From Cercophora sp. LCS_1 (lineage: Eukaryota; Ascomycota; Sordariomycetes; Sordariales; Lasiosphaeriaceae), in the NCBI GenBank assembly GCA_036250225.1, contig JAPZLL010000019.1:310001-374000 (forward strand): 64,000 nucleotides of DNA, written 5' to 3'. The number at the start of each line of letters is the position of its first letter. The first letter of the stretch is position 1. Position numbers and translations under genes: made by a program. Below, in pieces: positions 25,228-35,629 of this stretch. Below the pieces are notes generated by a model. The model was not told the DNA's origin, made no database searches, and saw only the letters and a list, made by a program, of their open reading frames with translations.

Positions 25228-27310
25228 ATGGTCTACCACTGGGAGCCCCACAGGGAAACATGCTACCAACTTTATGTTGTCGAGAAGAAATCGCTCGATG
25301 AGGTGGTCGAGTATATGCGCGATGTGCACAATTTCGCTCCAAGGTAAGAGGCTGGCGCTTCGATGTCCTTGTTGGTGACGCTGAGACGTGTCTGCGTCTT
25401 GCTCCCGTTGCGTCGCCGTACCGACACTCAGCCATCTGCGCGCACCTCAAAGGTGGCCGTTTGTAACTGACGGGTACAGTCGTCGCGGGTTCCAGACGCA
25501 GTTTTCAAAATGGAACTTCCCGGCCAAGTATCGCCGCGTTTGGAAGAACGAGCAGCTCGTCGAGCGTGTGCGCGAGCTGTGGGAGCAGAATTACAAGCAG
25601 AAGGAGATGCTGGAACGATTAAAGGAGGACGGATACGACATTGAGATGCGTGAGCTGGTCAATGTCAGGTCAAAGTTCAAGTTGCGGCTGAGGGCCAACC
25701 AAGGTGGCTTTGGCGCACTGGGTGCTGAAGAGGAGGAGGAGGGTGAGGGCGAGCAGGGCGACGATGATGATGCGGGTGACGAGGGCGGTTATGAGACGGC
25801 GCATGAGCGTCCGCCTTCGCGTAACTCGGGCACTCCGGTGAACGGGCTCCTAAGGGCTTTGACAGCCGAAGAGATGGCGCGGAAGGAGGAGAAGAAACGG
25901 CTGTTGGAACTTGAGATCATGGAAAGGGGCGCGACCAAGAAAAGACGGCGACACACCAAACCCTTTGCTGGAATGCCGCCAGACCCGCCAGGCCCTCCAC
26001 GGTTCCCGTCTGAGACGACGCTGGAAGAATCCAAGACCATCTTGGAGCTCAACAAGGACGAGTACAACCTGATGCGGAAGAACTTCCAGAGGATCTGCGA
26101 GGAGAACGGCATCTGGAAAAAGGCCGAAGCCGCCGAGAAGTGGGAGACGGCAAAGGAACAGCTTGTCCGCGAGAGCATGCATCTCCGGGCCATCATGTGG
26201 GACCACGCCAATGAAGACCAGAAGCGTCTGGCCATCGATGTTATTGCCTGCGACGTGACCAAGCGGATGAGGACCGCTGAGACCTTCATGCCGCTGGCCG
26301 AGGCCAAGCGAATCCTAGGCCTCTCTCCATTGCAGGGGAACGAGCTGCGCAGCATGTTCTACAAGATCCTCTGCGACGATGGCTTTACTTACAAAACGGC
26401 TGAGGGCCAAGAGCACTGGGACGAGCTCAAGCAAAAGTGGTTTGCTGGCTCCGAGCTCCTTGCCGGGCTTGCCGCCCAGCCAGACCCCAAGATACAAAAA
26501 GCCATCAACGTCCTCGCTCGAGATGTCATGCGGCGACAACGAGAGGACCAGAACAGGAGACTCCGCGGCGAGTACAATCCCAAACCTCCCAAACCCCCAC
26601 CAAAACCCAAGGCGCCCAAGGTGCCCAAGTCACCCAAGGGGCCGCCAAAACCCAGAGGTCGGCCACGAAAGAACACAAGGCCCGAGGATTCAAACAACCT
26701 CGTGTTTGGCGACTCCAACAGTCCCCCAACTCCCCCAAGACGCCAACAAGCACAAGCCAACCCGACTCCATCGCCCCGTCGTCGCACCCAGGCCCAGCAG
26801 ACACCGACCCACAGCCACGCCCGATTCCTTCCCCCCGAGCCCATCGCCTCTCCGCAGTCCGCCCTTCCAATGGACCCTCACGCCCAACTCAACCCCCTCC
26901 TCCTTTCCGAGCCCCAATCCTTTGTCTCAGAGACATACTATGCACCCGCGTCTACTCAATCCGCATCCCTCTACCGTCAAGCACAAGCACCAGTCCAGTC
27001 CACCACAATGGCAGTGTACTTTCGTCTCCACCCGGAATCATCACTCTTCCCCGGGACAGTCATATCACCCATGTGGATATCAACAATTTCCTCGCGCTCG
27101 CTGGAAGAAGTCCGGTCAGCAGCAACAGAAAAGTTCACCGATGTGGTTTGCATGGCTGTACAGGGTGTCATCAAGGACGGAAAAGGAGGAGAGTTGGTTC
27201 TCGCTGTGCACGATGATGCCCAGTTAGAGGCATACTTGGCTCACGTTGGGGGTATGGTGCCGCCGACTTTTGCAGTACAGCTGGTAGAAGGGAGAGGAGA
27301 GTGGGTGTGA
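25228..27310 (+). CDS. Clr5-domain protein with AT-hook
   Basis: Two exons, 25228-25343 and 25480-27310 (donor GTAAGA, branch CTGAC), give 648 residues. The N-terminus is a Clr5 domain: MVYHWEPHRETCYQLYVVEK, then FQTQFSKWNFP, then a second helical unit from WKNEQLVERVRELWE to VRSKFKLRLR. Clr5 domains occur at the N-terminus of many ascomycete proteins, named after a fission-yeast silencing factor. An acidic stretch follows (about 125-145), then a long helical middle (about 205-395) with two similar units (KTILELNKDEYNLMRKNFQR and AKRILGLSPLQGNELRSMFY). A proline-rich basic tail carries an AT-hook, KPRGRPRKN, near residue 428. The C-terminal ~100 residues look folded. Clr5 plus AT-hook suggests DNA or chromatin binding in the nucleus, which is inference. 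Confidence 0.88.
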
Positions 27311-27388
27311 CGGGATGTGTGGAGTGTTTTGAAATGTGTGGATACTGCACGGGTACATTTGTACCATCGAAGCCGGAGCATTATTGAG

Positions 27389-27417
27389 TTTTTTTTTTTT
27401 TTTTAAAAAAAAAAAAA
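27389..27417. repeat. T16-A13 self-complementary homopolymer pair
   Basis: Sixteen T (27389-27404) are followed directly by thirteen A (27405-27417). The block lies 79-107 bp beyond the Clr5 gene stop and 150-175 bp beyond the 3' end of the minus-strand tRNA. It is a perfect A/T inverted repeat without loop. It may help transcript ending on either side, but this is inference; the nearer TTTTT on the minus strand at 27533-27529 is the better Pol III stop. Confidence 0.85.
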
Positions 27418-27528
27418 GAGGTGTATAAATTCGACAAACAGAGGTAATTCAGACATCTATTCCCACAAAAACTTGGAGAAGATATGGTTGGATAACGTCA
27501 GGTTGTTGATCTTGTACGCCTCTCTAAC

Positions 27529-27533
27529 AAAAA
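27529..27533 (-). terminator. Likely Pol III terminator of tRNA-Ala
   Basis: Five A on the + strand read as TTTTT on the minus strand, about 31 bp past the tRNA 3' end. A run of four or more T is the normal RNA polymerase III stop. No earlier T-run of that length lies between. Confidence 0.6.
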
Positions 27534-27563
27534 GCGAGTTGTTGTGTTGTATGATACTTATCA

Positions 27564-27645
27564 TGGACGAGTTGGGAATCGAACCCAAGGCCTTTCGCAT
27601 CGAGAGGATGCAAAGCGAACGCTCTACCAACTGAGCTACACGCCC
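27564..27645 (-). tRNA. tRNA-Ala (anticodon TGC) with 9-nt intron
   Basis: Read on the minus strand it starts GGGCGTGTAGCTCAGTTGGT and ends in T-arm TTGGG-TTCGATT-CCCAA, acceptor CTCGTCC and discriminator A. The acceptor has G3:U70, the alanine identity pair, and the U6/U67 mismatch also found in yeast tRNA-Ala. The anticodon stem TTCGC/GCGAA closes a loop with TGC at 27612-27610. Nine nucleotides (27608-27600, or the equivalent one-base shift) sit one base 3' of the anticodon, the canonical tRNA intron place. Removing them leaves a 73-nt cloverleaf. No genomic CCA, as expected in eukaryotes. Confidence 0.96.
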
Positions 27646-28062
27646 ATTCTCAATGAATGCCAGTTGCAGGAAAGGCGCCGAAGTCTGGCCGGTGAGATCA
27701 TCTCGGACGAGGTTGGTACTGTCGTCGTTGGTGTTGGGTCGGCGCTTGGGATAGGGGCTGGGGAAATGAAAAGAGTTAACTGGGATGCTCTGCGAGAATG
27801 ACCAACTACACGTATCCACTGAATTGAGTCCTTAAAATGTCGATTCAGTGACCATGTGTTTTGGTTGCTTGTGAAATGGGGTTAAAGGGATGGCATCACT
27901 GTCTGGGTGAAATACACCAAACTCATAACTCCTGCACCGGAGTTCATGCCAGTCATTGACTCCATTATGTGCTTCCATTAAAAAGACCAGCCCAATCTAG
28001 GGTATCACTACAGCATAACAACTAACCACTGAACCCAATGACGTGTGACCATTTGAAACTCC
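27646..28062. other. Short intergenic stretch, no gene seen
   Basis: 417 bp between the tRNA 5' end and the kinesin-5 stop codon. It holds the tRNA 5' flank and the kinesin-5 3' UTR. I see no further features. Confidence 0.6.
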
Positions 28063-31000
28063 TCAGTTCAACCTTGGACTCTTCCTTTTCCCTCCCACCA
28101 GGCCAATCGGTAGATTTTCCATCCCCTCAGCCACTGCGCTGACTTTCTTAGCTCTCGTCCTCGTGCTCCTCTTCATTAGCGGCACTGTGTTTTCGTCTAC
28201 GGAAATGACACTAGAGTTTCCGTCAAACACGCTCCCCGTCGTCACATTCAGATTCACCTCCCGCAAACTCATTCCTAGCGACTTCCTAGTCATCTCGGGC
28301 GAAGCGTCGCTATCGCTAAACACAATCGACGGCGCTGCTTTGGTGGGCGTTGGCTCGTCCCGCATATCGGCCAGTAATACTTCGTGGGCACTCGTTCGTG
28401 GTAATTCGGTGGGGTATTGGTAGGCGACTTTTTCTGGCGTCTCACCGGTGGATTGGTATTCGTGGAGGGTTGTGGTGTTAATGTCTTCGCGAAGACGAGC
28501 GAGGGGATGGATGAGCTCGTCATCCAAGGTGGGAAGGGTGGACTCGAAATTTTCGAGGTCGGTCGACATCTCGTCGCCGAGCTGGTGAAGGCGATCGTAC
28601 GTCTCCTTGCAGTGGGACGAGATGTTAGAGAAGGAGTTGGAGACGGTGTCAGTAAGGAGCTGAACAGACACAGCGTGTTGTTCATGATGGTCTGCATTGT
28701 AAGATTTCGCCCGCGAGACAAATGCATCAAGATCAGACATTTGGGTGTCGAGATCTTTGAGTTGCTCATCAACAACGCGGACAGTTTCGGCGTGGACGGA
28801 TCTGGTGGTCGTCTGTATGGAGCTGCTGTGCTTGTTTGCGGACTACGAAAGGTTAGCAAGGATCTGTCAGGGAAAGGGGGGACACTTGCGTTCCACTCGT
28901 CCTTGAGCTTCACTTTCAGTGCCTCGCGGGACTTGGCAACGTCTTCCAACAATCGGCCCTCCTTGGCACTCAGCGTATCCATGCCCTCTGAATACTGGGC
29001 AATGTCTTCGCCGAAAGACTTACTCGCCTCGGTGACTTCTTGTTGAATCAGAGCCGCTTTGCCGACGAGACGAGAGTGTTGGAGTTCTGCTTGCGAGTTG
29101 ATCAAGGTGGTGATCTGTAGCAGCAGGTTCTGCCGTTCAGCGGCAGCCTGCTTCCGTTCCTCGTCGATGACCTGTTGGATCTTGCTTGCTGCAGACTCGT
29201 TGGACTCAACAATTGTTTTGCTGGCTCCCTCGAGTTGCTGCCTCAGCCTATCCGATTCAGCCTTTTGCGCGCTAATATGCTTCAAAAGCTCCTCAAAGAT
29301 AGACTTGAAGTCTTTCCCAAGAGAACTGTACGAGGCATGCAGCTGATCGTGGAAGGTGTTGAGCTCACTAAGCACATCCTCCGCAATCTTCTCTGCCGCG
29401 CCTGCTATGGCCCGAAGGCTCTCGCCGACACGGTGTTTTACATTATCCCGCACAACCTTGATCTCCTCCAATACTTCGTCCATCTCGTCCTTGGATGCTT
29501 GTTTTTGGTCCAACAGCTGCGCCTTAGACTCGCTGATCTGGCCAAGATTCTCGTCCAGGAATGTCTGTGTTGCCGACAACTTCTCCAGCTCTTCTTGCAC
29601 AAATGATTGCATGCGCTCTGAGATGCTGGATATATGCTCTTCGTGGCCTCGACGAAGCTGCTCGATTCGGCCTTCGACGAGCTCGGTAACACCCGATACC
29701 TGGGCCTGCGACATGGCCCAGGTGCTTCGGTTGAGGAGTTGAAGGTCCGACTTGCGTTTGTTCTTGGCCCGCAGCCCATCAACATGCCCGACTGTCGTTT
29801 TGAGGGTGCTAATCAGCTCGCTCCCAACAGCAGCCAGCTTCTCCTCCGTCTCCTGGTGCGCCTTTCGAATATGCGTCTCCTCAGCTAGAGTCTTCCTAGT
29901 GGCGGCGAGCACCAGTTCCGTTTGGTCAAGCACCTCCTTGGTCTCGTCGAGCTGCGCGCGTGTCCCTTCGTGCTCCTTCTTCAGCCCCATAAAGCTCGAG
30001 GTCAGTGAAAACAGCTCTTGAACCTTGTTCCGCAGGTTGTTTTCCAACATCTCTATCCTTGCACCCTGCTCCTCGGTGAGAATGCGGCGAGACTCATTCT
30101 GGGCAGTGATTTCCTCGTACGCATCCGTTGAAAGATAAACGCCGTTCCGCTGTCGGGTTGCAATCAGCTCGCTCTTGAGCTTCTCAATCTCTCCAGCAAA
30201 CTCGCGAAGCAGCGTCTTTTTGTTGACGAGAGCATTGAGCTGCGGCTTGTTTCGGATATTCTTGGCTCGGAAGGCATAGTCCAGGGTGGATATTGTCTCT
30301 TCCAGGTTGCTCTTCGCCGGCGAAACGGTCGCAATGATACACGTCTTCGTCCGCCCGCCCAGCGAATCTTGCAGCAGGCGGGTCAGCTTCGATTCTCTGT
30401 ATGGAATATGGGCGCTGCGGTCAACCAAGGCGTTGATGACACGTCCCAATGTCAGCAAGCTCTTGTTGATTAGGCCGGCCTCAGCCGCCCGCTTGTTTTC
30501 GGCGCCCGAACGCTGGATGTTCTCACTTCCTGCCAAGTCGACCAAGTTCAGCTTGCCTGCCATGAGGTAGTCCTCCCCGCTCTCGGTTTTCCGCTTAGCG
30601 TGGACCGTGATGGTGAATATGGTGTGACTTCGACTGCTCAGGTCGTTGCATTTCGTGGCAGCGACCTGGCGCCTCACGCTGCCTTCCTGTAGCCATTTCA
30701 ACCCGTCGGTCGCGTTGGTGATGTGCCTCTCCTCCATTCCCTGTACAACCGTGGTAGCGTGGTTCTTTTTGGAATTGTCGTCGTAGATCTTGAGTTTGGC
30801 GCTGTCGTCGGGTGACAGGAGGTCTCGGAGTTCTTCGTTGTAAAGCTCGATAAAGGAGCATCGCACGCAGTGGTCCGTCTCCTCAGCTTCTAGCTTGTTG
30901 AAGAGAGCCTGGAGCACTCGAGGTATGATGCCGGCTTCGTCGGAGAGCAATCCCAGCGTGCAGGTCATGTCACCGGACATGGTGTACGTCTTTCCCGTGC

Positions 31001-31520
31001 CCGTCTGTCCGTATGCGAAGATGGTGCAGTTGTATCCCGTCAGCATCTCGTCCATTATCGGCTTGACAACGTCGTCGAAAATCATGCTCTGGTCGGCTGC
31101 TTGTGAGAAGACACGGTCAAAGTTGTATGTTTTGTTGCTCAGGGACGCCGGACCCATTGACAGCTCGACGACCTTGCCCTTGACGCCATCTGTCCCGACG
31201 ACCACAGCGCTGTTCTCTTTGACCTCCCGACCGTTGCGTCCTCGACATCGCACAACGACATTGATGTTGGTAGCCTCTCCGTCGTCGGGGTCGAAGTCGC
31301 GCTCCTTGCGCTTGACGCCGCTAGTCGCCGTTGTCGCGCTCGACATGAGGGATTCTGCGGGGGACGGTGCGCGTGATGTTATCCGGTCGGGTCGCGCCAA
31401 CGATGCCGTTCGTGTTCCTCCAACTCTGCTGAGATTACTTCGTGTCGTGGGCGGTCGGATGCTTGAACGCGTCCCCGCGCCCCCTCTGGGTGGCGCCATC
31501 GACGTCGTCCGCCGCTCCAT
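28063..31520 (-). CDS. Kinesin-5 (BimC/Eg5/Cut7 class) mitotic motor
   Basis: Two exons, 31520-28890 and 28842-28063, give 1136 residues. The motor follows a basic Ser/Pro leader: NINVVVRCRGRN (about 85-97), P-loop GQTGTGKT (171-178), NDLSSRSH (switch I) and LVDLAGSEN (switch II). Long coiled coils fill the middle. The tail contains the BimC box, STGETPEKVAYQYPTELPRT, with the Cdk1-type Thr-Pro at about T1012. A basic end KRKSPRLN could be a nuclear signal. Kinesin-5 forms bipolar tetramers that slide antiparallel spindle microtubules apart. The 47-bp intron (28889-28843) starts GCAAGT, a GC-AG intron, and ends GCTAACCTTTCGTAG. This choice restores frame as EWN-SANKHSSSIQ. GT donors nearby either break frame or add residues. 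The start is shared divergently with the PHAF1-like gene, 566 bp away. Confidence 0.96.
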
Positions 31521-32086
31521 GGCAATGTCGGTGTCGCGTCGATGCCAACAAACTCGAACACCGCAGTTATCGACGTGGAACCAACACGGTAGTCCAAAAA
31601 CGCGACTGATGGTTCCCCGCTGAAGATTCTGCCGCTCCTCGGGTGCTGTTCAGGGTCGACTTTCGTGGGTGGAGTGTGCACGGATTGCGGGTTGTTGCAT
31701 CGCGGCTGGACAGGGATTTCTGCCGGGGTCGCCAGGCGTGACATAAACATCCGCGACGATATGAGTGATTATTGCCACAGCAACGACGGACCCGCCTATC
31801 ACCCTTGCCAGATGCATGAACCCCGCCGTGCCTGCCCCTCGCCCCGGACCCCGCTGTCGGTTGCCTGCCGCGGGATGACGTCTCGCGCGCTTGCCCTCCT
31901 GACACCAACGCCCAGGTGCCGCCTTGTGAACTGAATCCGATCACGAGGAACAGGCCCCAGCGCATCTGAACTCTTTTTCGCAATTGTCCAACGACTCCCC
32001 TCCCGAAACTCTTGAACGGGCTGCTCTGTTCACCCGTTCATACGAGCCGCCTGCGGCTGACTGTCGTCCGCTCGACTATCGCCGTC
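31521..32086. promoter_or_regulatory. Divergent promoter region, kinesin-5 / PHAF1-like
   Basis: 566 bp separate two start codons that face away from each other, so both promoters lie here. I see no clear TATA or CCAAT element; calling it a shared regulatory region is inference from layout. Confidence 0.55.
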
Positions 32087-33646
32087 ATGTCGTTGTTCTC
32101 GGCACAGCTCCATCCCGGCCGGGCACTGGGTTTCCTGGCGCTCGGCGCTTCGCTCCACGACATTCTCACCCGTCTCAAGGCCGAGCCCCAACGATTCCCG
32201 AAGCTCAACATCATGTACGATCCTCGCAATCCGGTCAAGCGACCCGTCGTAATCGATCTTCCCCCAAACGGGCTGCGCCTGCGTTTCGACGGCTCGGAGC
32301 AACGACTGCGTTTGATTGAGATTACCGACTTCACCAAGAACCACATCTTCTTGAAGCCGGCAAACGATAAGGAACGCGATCTCCTCCGACCCCCGGCCCA
32401 AGGCGAGGCCTATGACAGCAAAGGCCCGACGTTCCGTCACATCTACCAGCGCTTTCTCGGTCCGACGTACGACGGCGAGTTCATCCTAGACAATGACCCT
32501 AGCAAGCCGATTGGCACTTACGTGCTCTCCTACCCCGGTGTCTCCTTCAACTTTGCCATGAAGAATTCCGACTACCGAACTGATAAGGATGTCGTTTCTT
32601 TGTTGTCATCGGCGATTCCGTTCGCCATGGCGATATTCTCGGGCGAGTCATGGGCACAAGCAAGAGGGCAGTTGTGGACAGAAGTGCTGCCCAGCATCAA
32701 AACCTTTACACCACTTGCTAAAGGCAAGGATGTTGTTCCCGACGAAGTCTCGTTGGTCAAAATCCACGGTGGTGGTAAGTTGCAGCTGTTCCGGAAATGG
32801 ACAAGCAACTCTTTCTGGATCACGCTTGGCGATACCACAACCCAGCAGTTGCTCACCGAGCTAGGCCCCCCAAATGCCATCTATCGCAAAAATGACCAGC
32901 GAATGTATATCCACAAACTCCGGACGGCCAGTAACACGAACGCCCGGCCAAGCAGTGATGTGCTGAAGCGCATGGATGACCTGGCTCTATCCGACACAGA
33001 CCAGTCGTCCCACGGATCCTCAGCCGGCTATGACTCTAGCGACGAAGCGGTTGAGGACGAGCTAGTTACGAATGTGTCGGGCGAGTGCTTCTGGAACTAC
33101 TTTTATCTTGGGTTTGACGTCTTGGTCTCAACACCCACAGCCCCCTCTCAAGTGCCACCATCGCAGACTGCGGACTCGGGCATTCCCGAGGTGGAGATCA
33201 AGTCAACCTCGGCAGATCGACAAGTAGCAACAAAGTTGATCCTGCACTCCAATGTCCCTGGATCATACCCATTCAACAGACACCGTCGCTGCCGCTGGGA
33301 GATTCCCTACCTGTCCAAGGTGAAGCCCGAGCTCATCATCGATTCCGAAACACAGTTTCCAAACATCGAGGAAGCGCTGCGCGAGGAATGGAGGTCTATT
33401 TACGCGTCCGAGGAAGAGGCAAAGCAGAAGCAACGAGGCATGGTCCTTAACCGGGGCTGGGGGGACAGCCCGGGAAGCAGCTGCGAGTTGCTCGGAGGGT
33501 GGGAGGAGAGCGGGACGGCAACGACCCCGGGAATTGGGAGGAAGTTTGACGGGACGGAGGAGTCTACGACCACGCTGTATGGGTTCCCCGGGTTGGTGTT
33601 TGAGGTATTGAAGAACGGTTATGTGAGCTCAGTGACGGTGTTTTAA
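32087..33646 (+). CDS. UPF0183 / PHAF1 family protein
   Basis: Single exon, 519 residues from ATG 32087 (MSLFSAQLHPGRALGFLALG). It matches the UPF0183 family, known in animals as PHAF1/MYTHO (phagophore assembly factor 1). Features are an N-terminal GFLALGASLHDILTRLK, then DLPPNGLRLRFDGSEQRLRL, then GPTYDGEFILDNDPSKPIGT with YPGVSFNF, and a middle segment SFWITLGDTTTQQLLTELGP followed by PNAIYRKNDQRM. A Ser/acid-rich insertion (about 305-340) precedes NYFYLGFDVLVS, and a final block contains the HSNVPGSYPFNRHRRCRWEI motif. Animal members associate with autophagic membranes. A fungal role in membrane traffic or autophagy is an inference from the family. The low-complexity C-terminal insert may be lineage-specific. 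Assignment is good; function is poorly known. Confidence 0.88.
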   Translation: MSLFSAQLHPGRALGFLALGASLHDILTRLKAEPQRFPKLNIMYDPRNPVKRPVVIDLPPNGLRLRFDGSEQRLRLIEITDFTKNHIFLKPANDKERDLLRPPAQGEAYDSKGPTFRHIYQRFLGPTYDGEFILDNDPSKPIGTYVLSYPGVSFNFAMKNSDYRTDKDVVSLLSSAIPFAMAIFSGESWAQARGQLWTEVLPSIKTFTPLAKGKDVVPDEVSLVKIHGGGKLQLFRKWTSNSFWITLGDTTTQQLLTELGPPNAIYRKNDQRMYIHKLRTASNTNARPSSDVLKRMDDLALSDTDQSSHGSSAGYDSSDEAVEDELVTNVSGECFWNYFYLGFDVLVSTPTAPSQVPPSQTADSGIPEVEIKSTSADRQVATKLILHSNVPGSYPFNRHRRCRWEIPYLSKVKPELIIDSETQFPNIEEALREEWRSIYASEEEAKQKQRGMVLNRGWGDSPGSSCELLGGWEESGTATTPGIGRKFDGTEESTTTLYGFPGLVFEVLKNGYVSSVTVF

Positions 33647-33897
33647 CCACGAAACCACTCTGGATACAGTTATAATTGTCTAAGCGGACTCGGATGGACG
33701 CATGTGGGCTGGCGTTGACAGGTTTACAGTGGAAGCACAGGACAAGACAGGATATTCTTGGGCGTTTAGGTAGCGGTGATGCCGTATTAGCTCGTGTTCT
33801 CAACAATACTAGGCCAAGGTTAAAAAGCAAACCACCTAAGGTAACGCGTTCATATTCCATGTGGCCTTGAAACCGTGTTACCAGTGACATCCGCCAT

Positions 33898-34796
33898 CTA
33901 CTCAAACCCAGCATAATCTGCAAACCATTTCCCCTGAATCCTCCTCAAATAGTCCATCAGCGCTGGGCAACCCCTAATCATTTCTCTCGTTCTCGGCTGC
34001 CTGTTCCCATTAGCACCTTCTCGCCCATATCAGGGAAACTCACGTTTCATGCACCAAATACCCTGCTAACGCCCCAAACAACGAGAAATCCGCTTCACTC
34101 GGACCCTCACCCCCCAGAATCCAAAACGGCTCTGTCCCCTCTACCCGCGCCTTGCCCGCCATCCCCTCCAGTGCGTCAACCGCCTCCTTGATAAACCCTC
34201 TCACCTCCTCTGGCGAGTGTCTCCCAGTGCCCTGGAAATACAGCATCCACCCAATATACTGCCACGCCATCCACGTAGCAACGTGTCTGAATCCCCAAGG
34301 CTACATCATCAATCAGCCCAGCACCCACACATTCTCACAAAGTACAACTCTCACCAGATGGCCAAACGGCGGTCCATCATCCCGCATCTTTTCATAATTC
34401 TCATACCATCGCTCATAATTCTGCCTTCGTCAATTCCTCGTCCCTTCAGATACAAACAAAGGACATACATACCACCAGGTAGTAAACACCCTCCAATCCA
34501 CCTCTCACACCCCAATCGACCCCTCGCCTCTCGGCATCCAATTTGGCGTTTACGTCTTCTAGTTTACCTTCTTTTATTAACCGCTGGATTACGAGCGCCG
34601 AATCACCCATTAGCTCGCCCGTCTCGGGGAACCGGACGTAGGGGTATTTCTTTTTGGGGGCTTCGCCGCGTGTGCCGATCTCGTTGGTATATGGCACCCC
34701 GCCGTGACGGAGGCGGAAGTGGAGTTTGGTTACGTAGATGGAGAGGGAGTAGGTTTTGTGGGTTCGGTCAAGGGAGTAGACTTTTAGCGGGTGCAT
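33898..34796 (-). CDS. Fax/Tom37-type glutathione S-transferase-like protein
   Basis: Four exons, 34796-34473, 34420-34355, 34300-34044 and 34000-33898, give 249 residues; all introns are GT-AG and in frame. The N-terminal thioredoxin-like domain (MHPLKVYSLDRTHKTYSLS, then KLHFRLRHGGVPYTN, EAPKKKYPYV and MGDSALVIQRL) is that of Tom37/metaxin/Fax-type GST relatives. The C-terminal helical domain contains NYERWYENYEKM, GTGRHSPEEVRGFIKEAVD and GPSEADFSLFGAL, the usual GST C-terminal Asp/Ser pattern. Known family members are soluble GST-fold proteins whose glutathione use is often unproven. Exons 2 and 4 are below the length usually found by open-frame scans, so automated annotation may miss them. 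The role is unknown; stress or detoxification is the general expectation. It is tail-to-tail with the PHAF1-like gene, 251 bp apart. Confidence 0.87.
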
Positions 34797-35629
34797 TTTG
34801 GGGGGGGGAGTGTGGTTGTCGGGCTTGAGGAGGGGTGGAGTTGAGGAGATGGGGATGAAGACCGAGCGGGATGGCAGATGTGTATATGAGACAAAGCATC
34901 AGCCTTGCTGCATGTCGGACGCGGGATGTTTGTTCAGCCGCTGACCCTGAATGGCTTGGTCGAAACGGGTAATTCCGAGGTGGCATCATTGAGTAACATC
35001 ACTCCTATTCCCTTGTCGTGCTGTTTCCTCGACATTATTTTTCTTTGTTCGGTTTGATCGATCTCGTTGTTGGGTTGACATGGTTTCATTGTTTTTATAA
35101 GGTCGCACCTTCCTGCGGCGAAGGTGAGGCTCCCAACCCGGGCCCCGGTAAACGCGAGATCGAGGATGAGTATTTTACGCAGACACCCACATGTGCCTTG
35201 CAGTGTCAGATCCTTTGCACGCGGCAGCGAGTCAGCGAAAGCTGGCGGCATAGGCGGCCGAGAATGACGCCGACAAGGGCAGAAACCACCACGGACGACG
35301 ACAGATCACTTTCGACGGCCATTCCGGTCTCGAAACCCCGGAATAACATATCCTTATCTGTTTGGCCTAGCACGCCCTCTGTCCCGCTAAACGTCGTCCA
35401 CCTGTGAGGCTGCTAGTCTTGGCTTGGTCAAGCCGACGGGCACCACGCAGAGCTCGTGAGAAGATGACGATGATGTCGAGTCCGAGGGTTAGGCGTCGTC
35501 GATGAGTCTGTATCAAGACTCGATGCTGTCGTCAATCACAGCCATAGCCATCCACTCAGCTATGTACATCTACATTCCCACCACCCTGAGCCCCTGGACC
35601 AACTCAAACACCCCTGAACCAACATCAAA
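34797..35629. other. Intergenic, no gene seen
   Basis: 833 bp between the starts of the GST-like gene (-) and the carbonic anhydrase pseudogene (+), so both promoters lie here. Open frames at 34934-35251 (-) and 35018-35407 (+) overlap and match nothing I know. Confidence 0.55.

Noticed and set aside
35126..35155. A short reading ending in NPGP that resembles a 2A ribosome-skipping motif
   Set aside because: The required acidic pattern before NPGP is not met (GEAPNPGP), the open frame has no recognisable partner domains, and no retroelement surrounds it. Chance is the simplest explanation.
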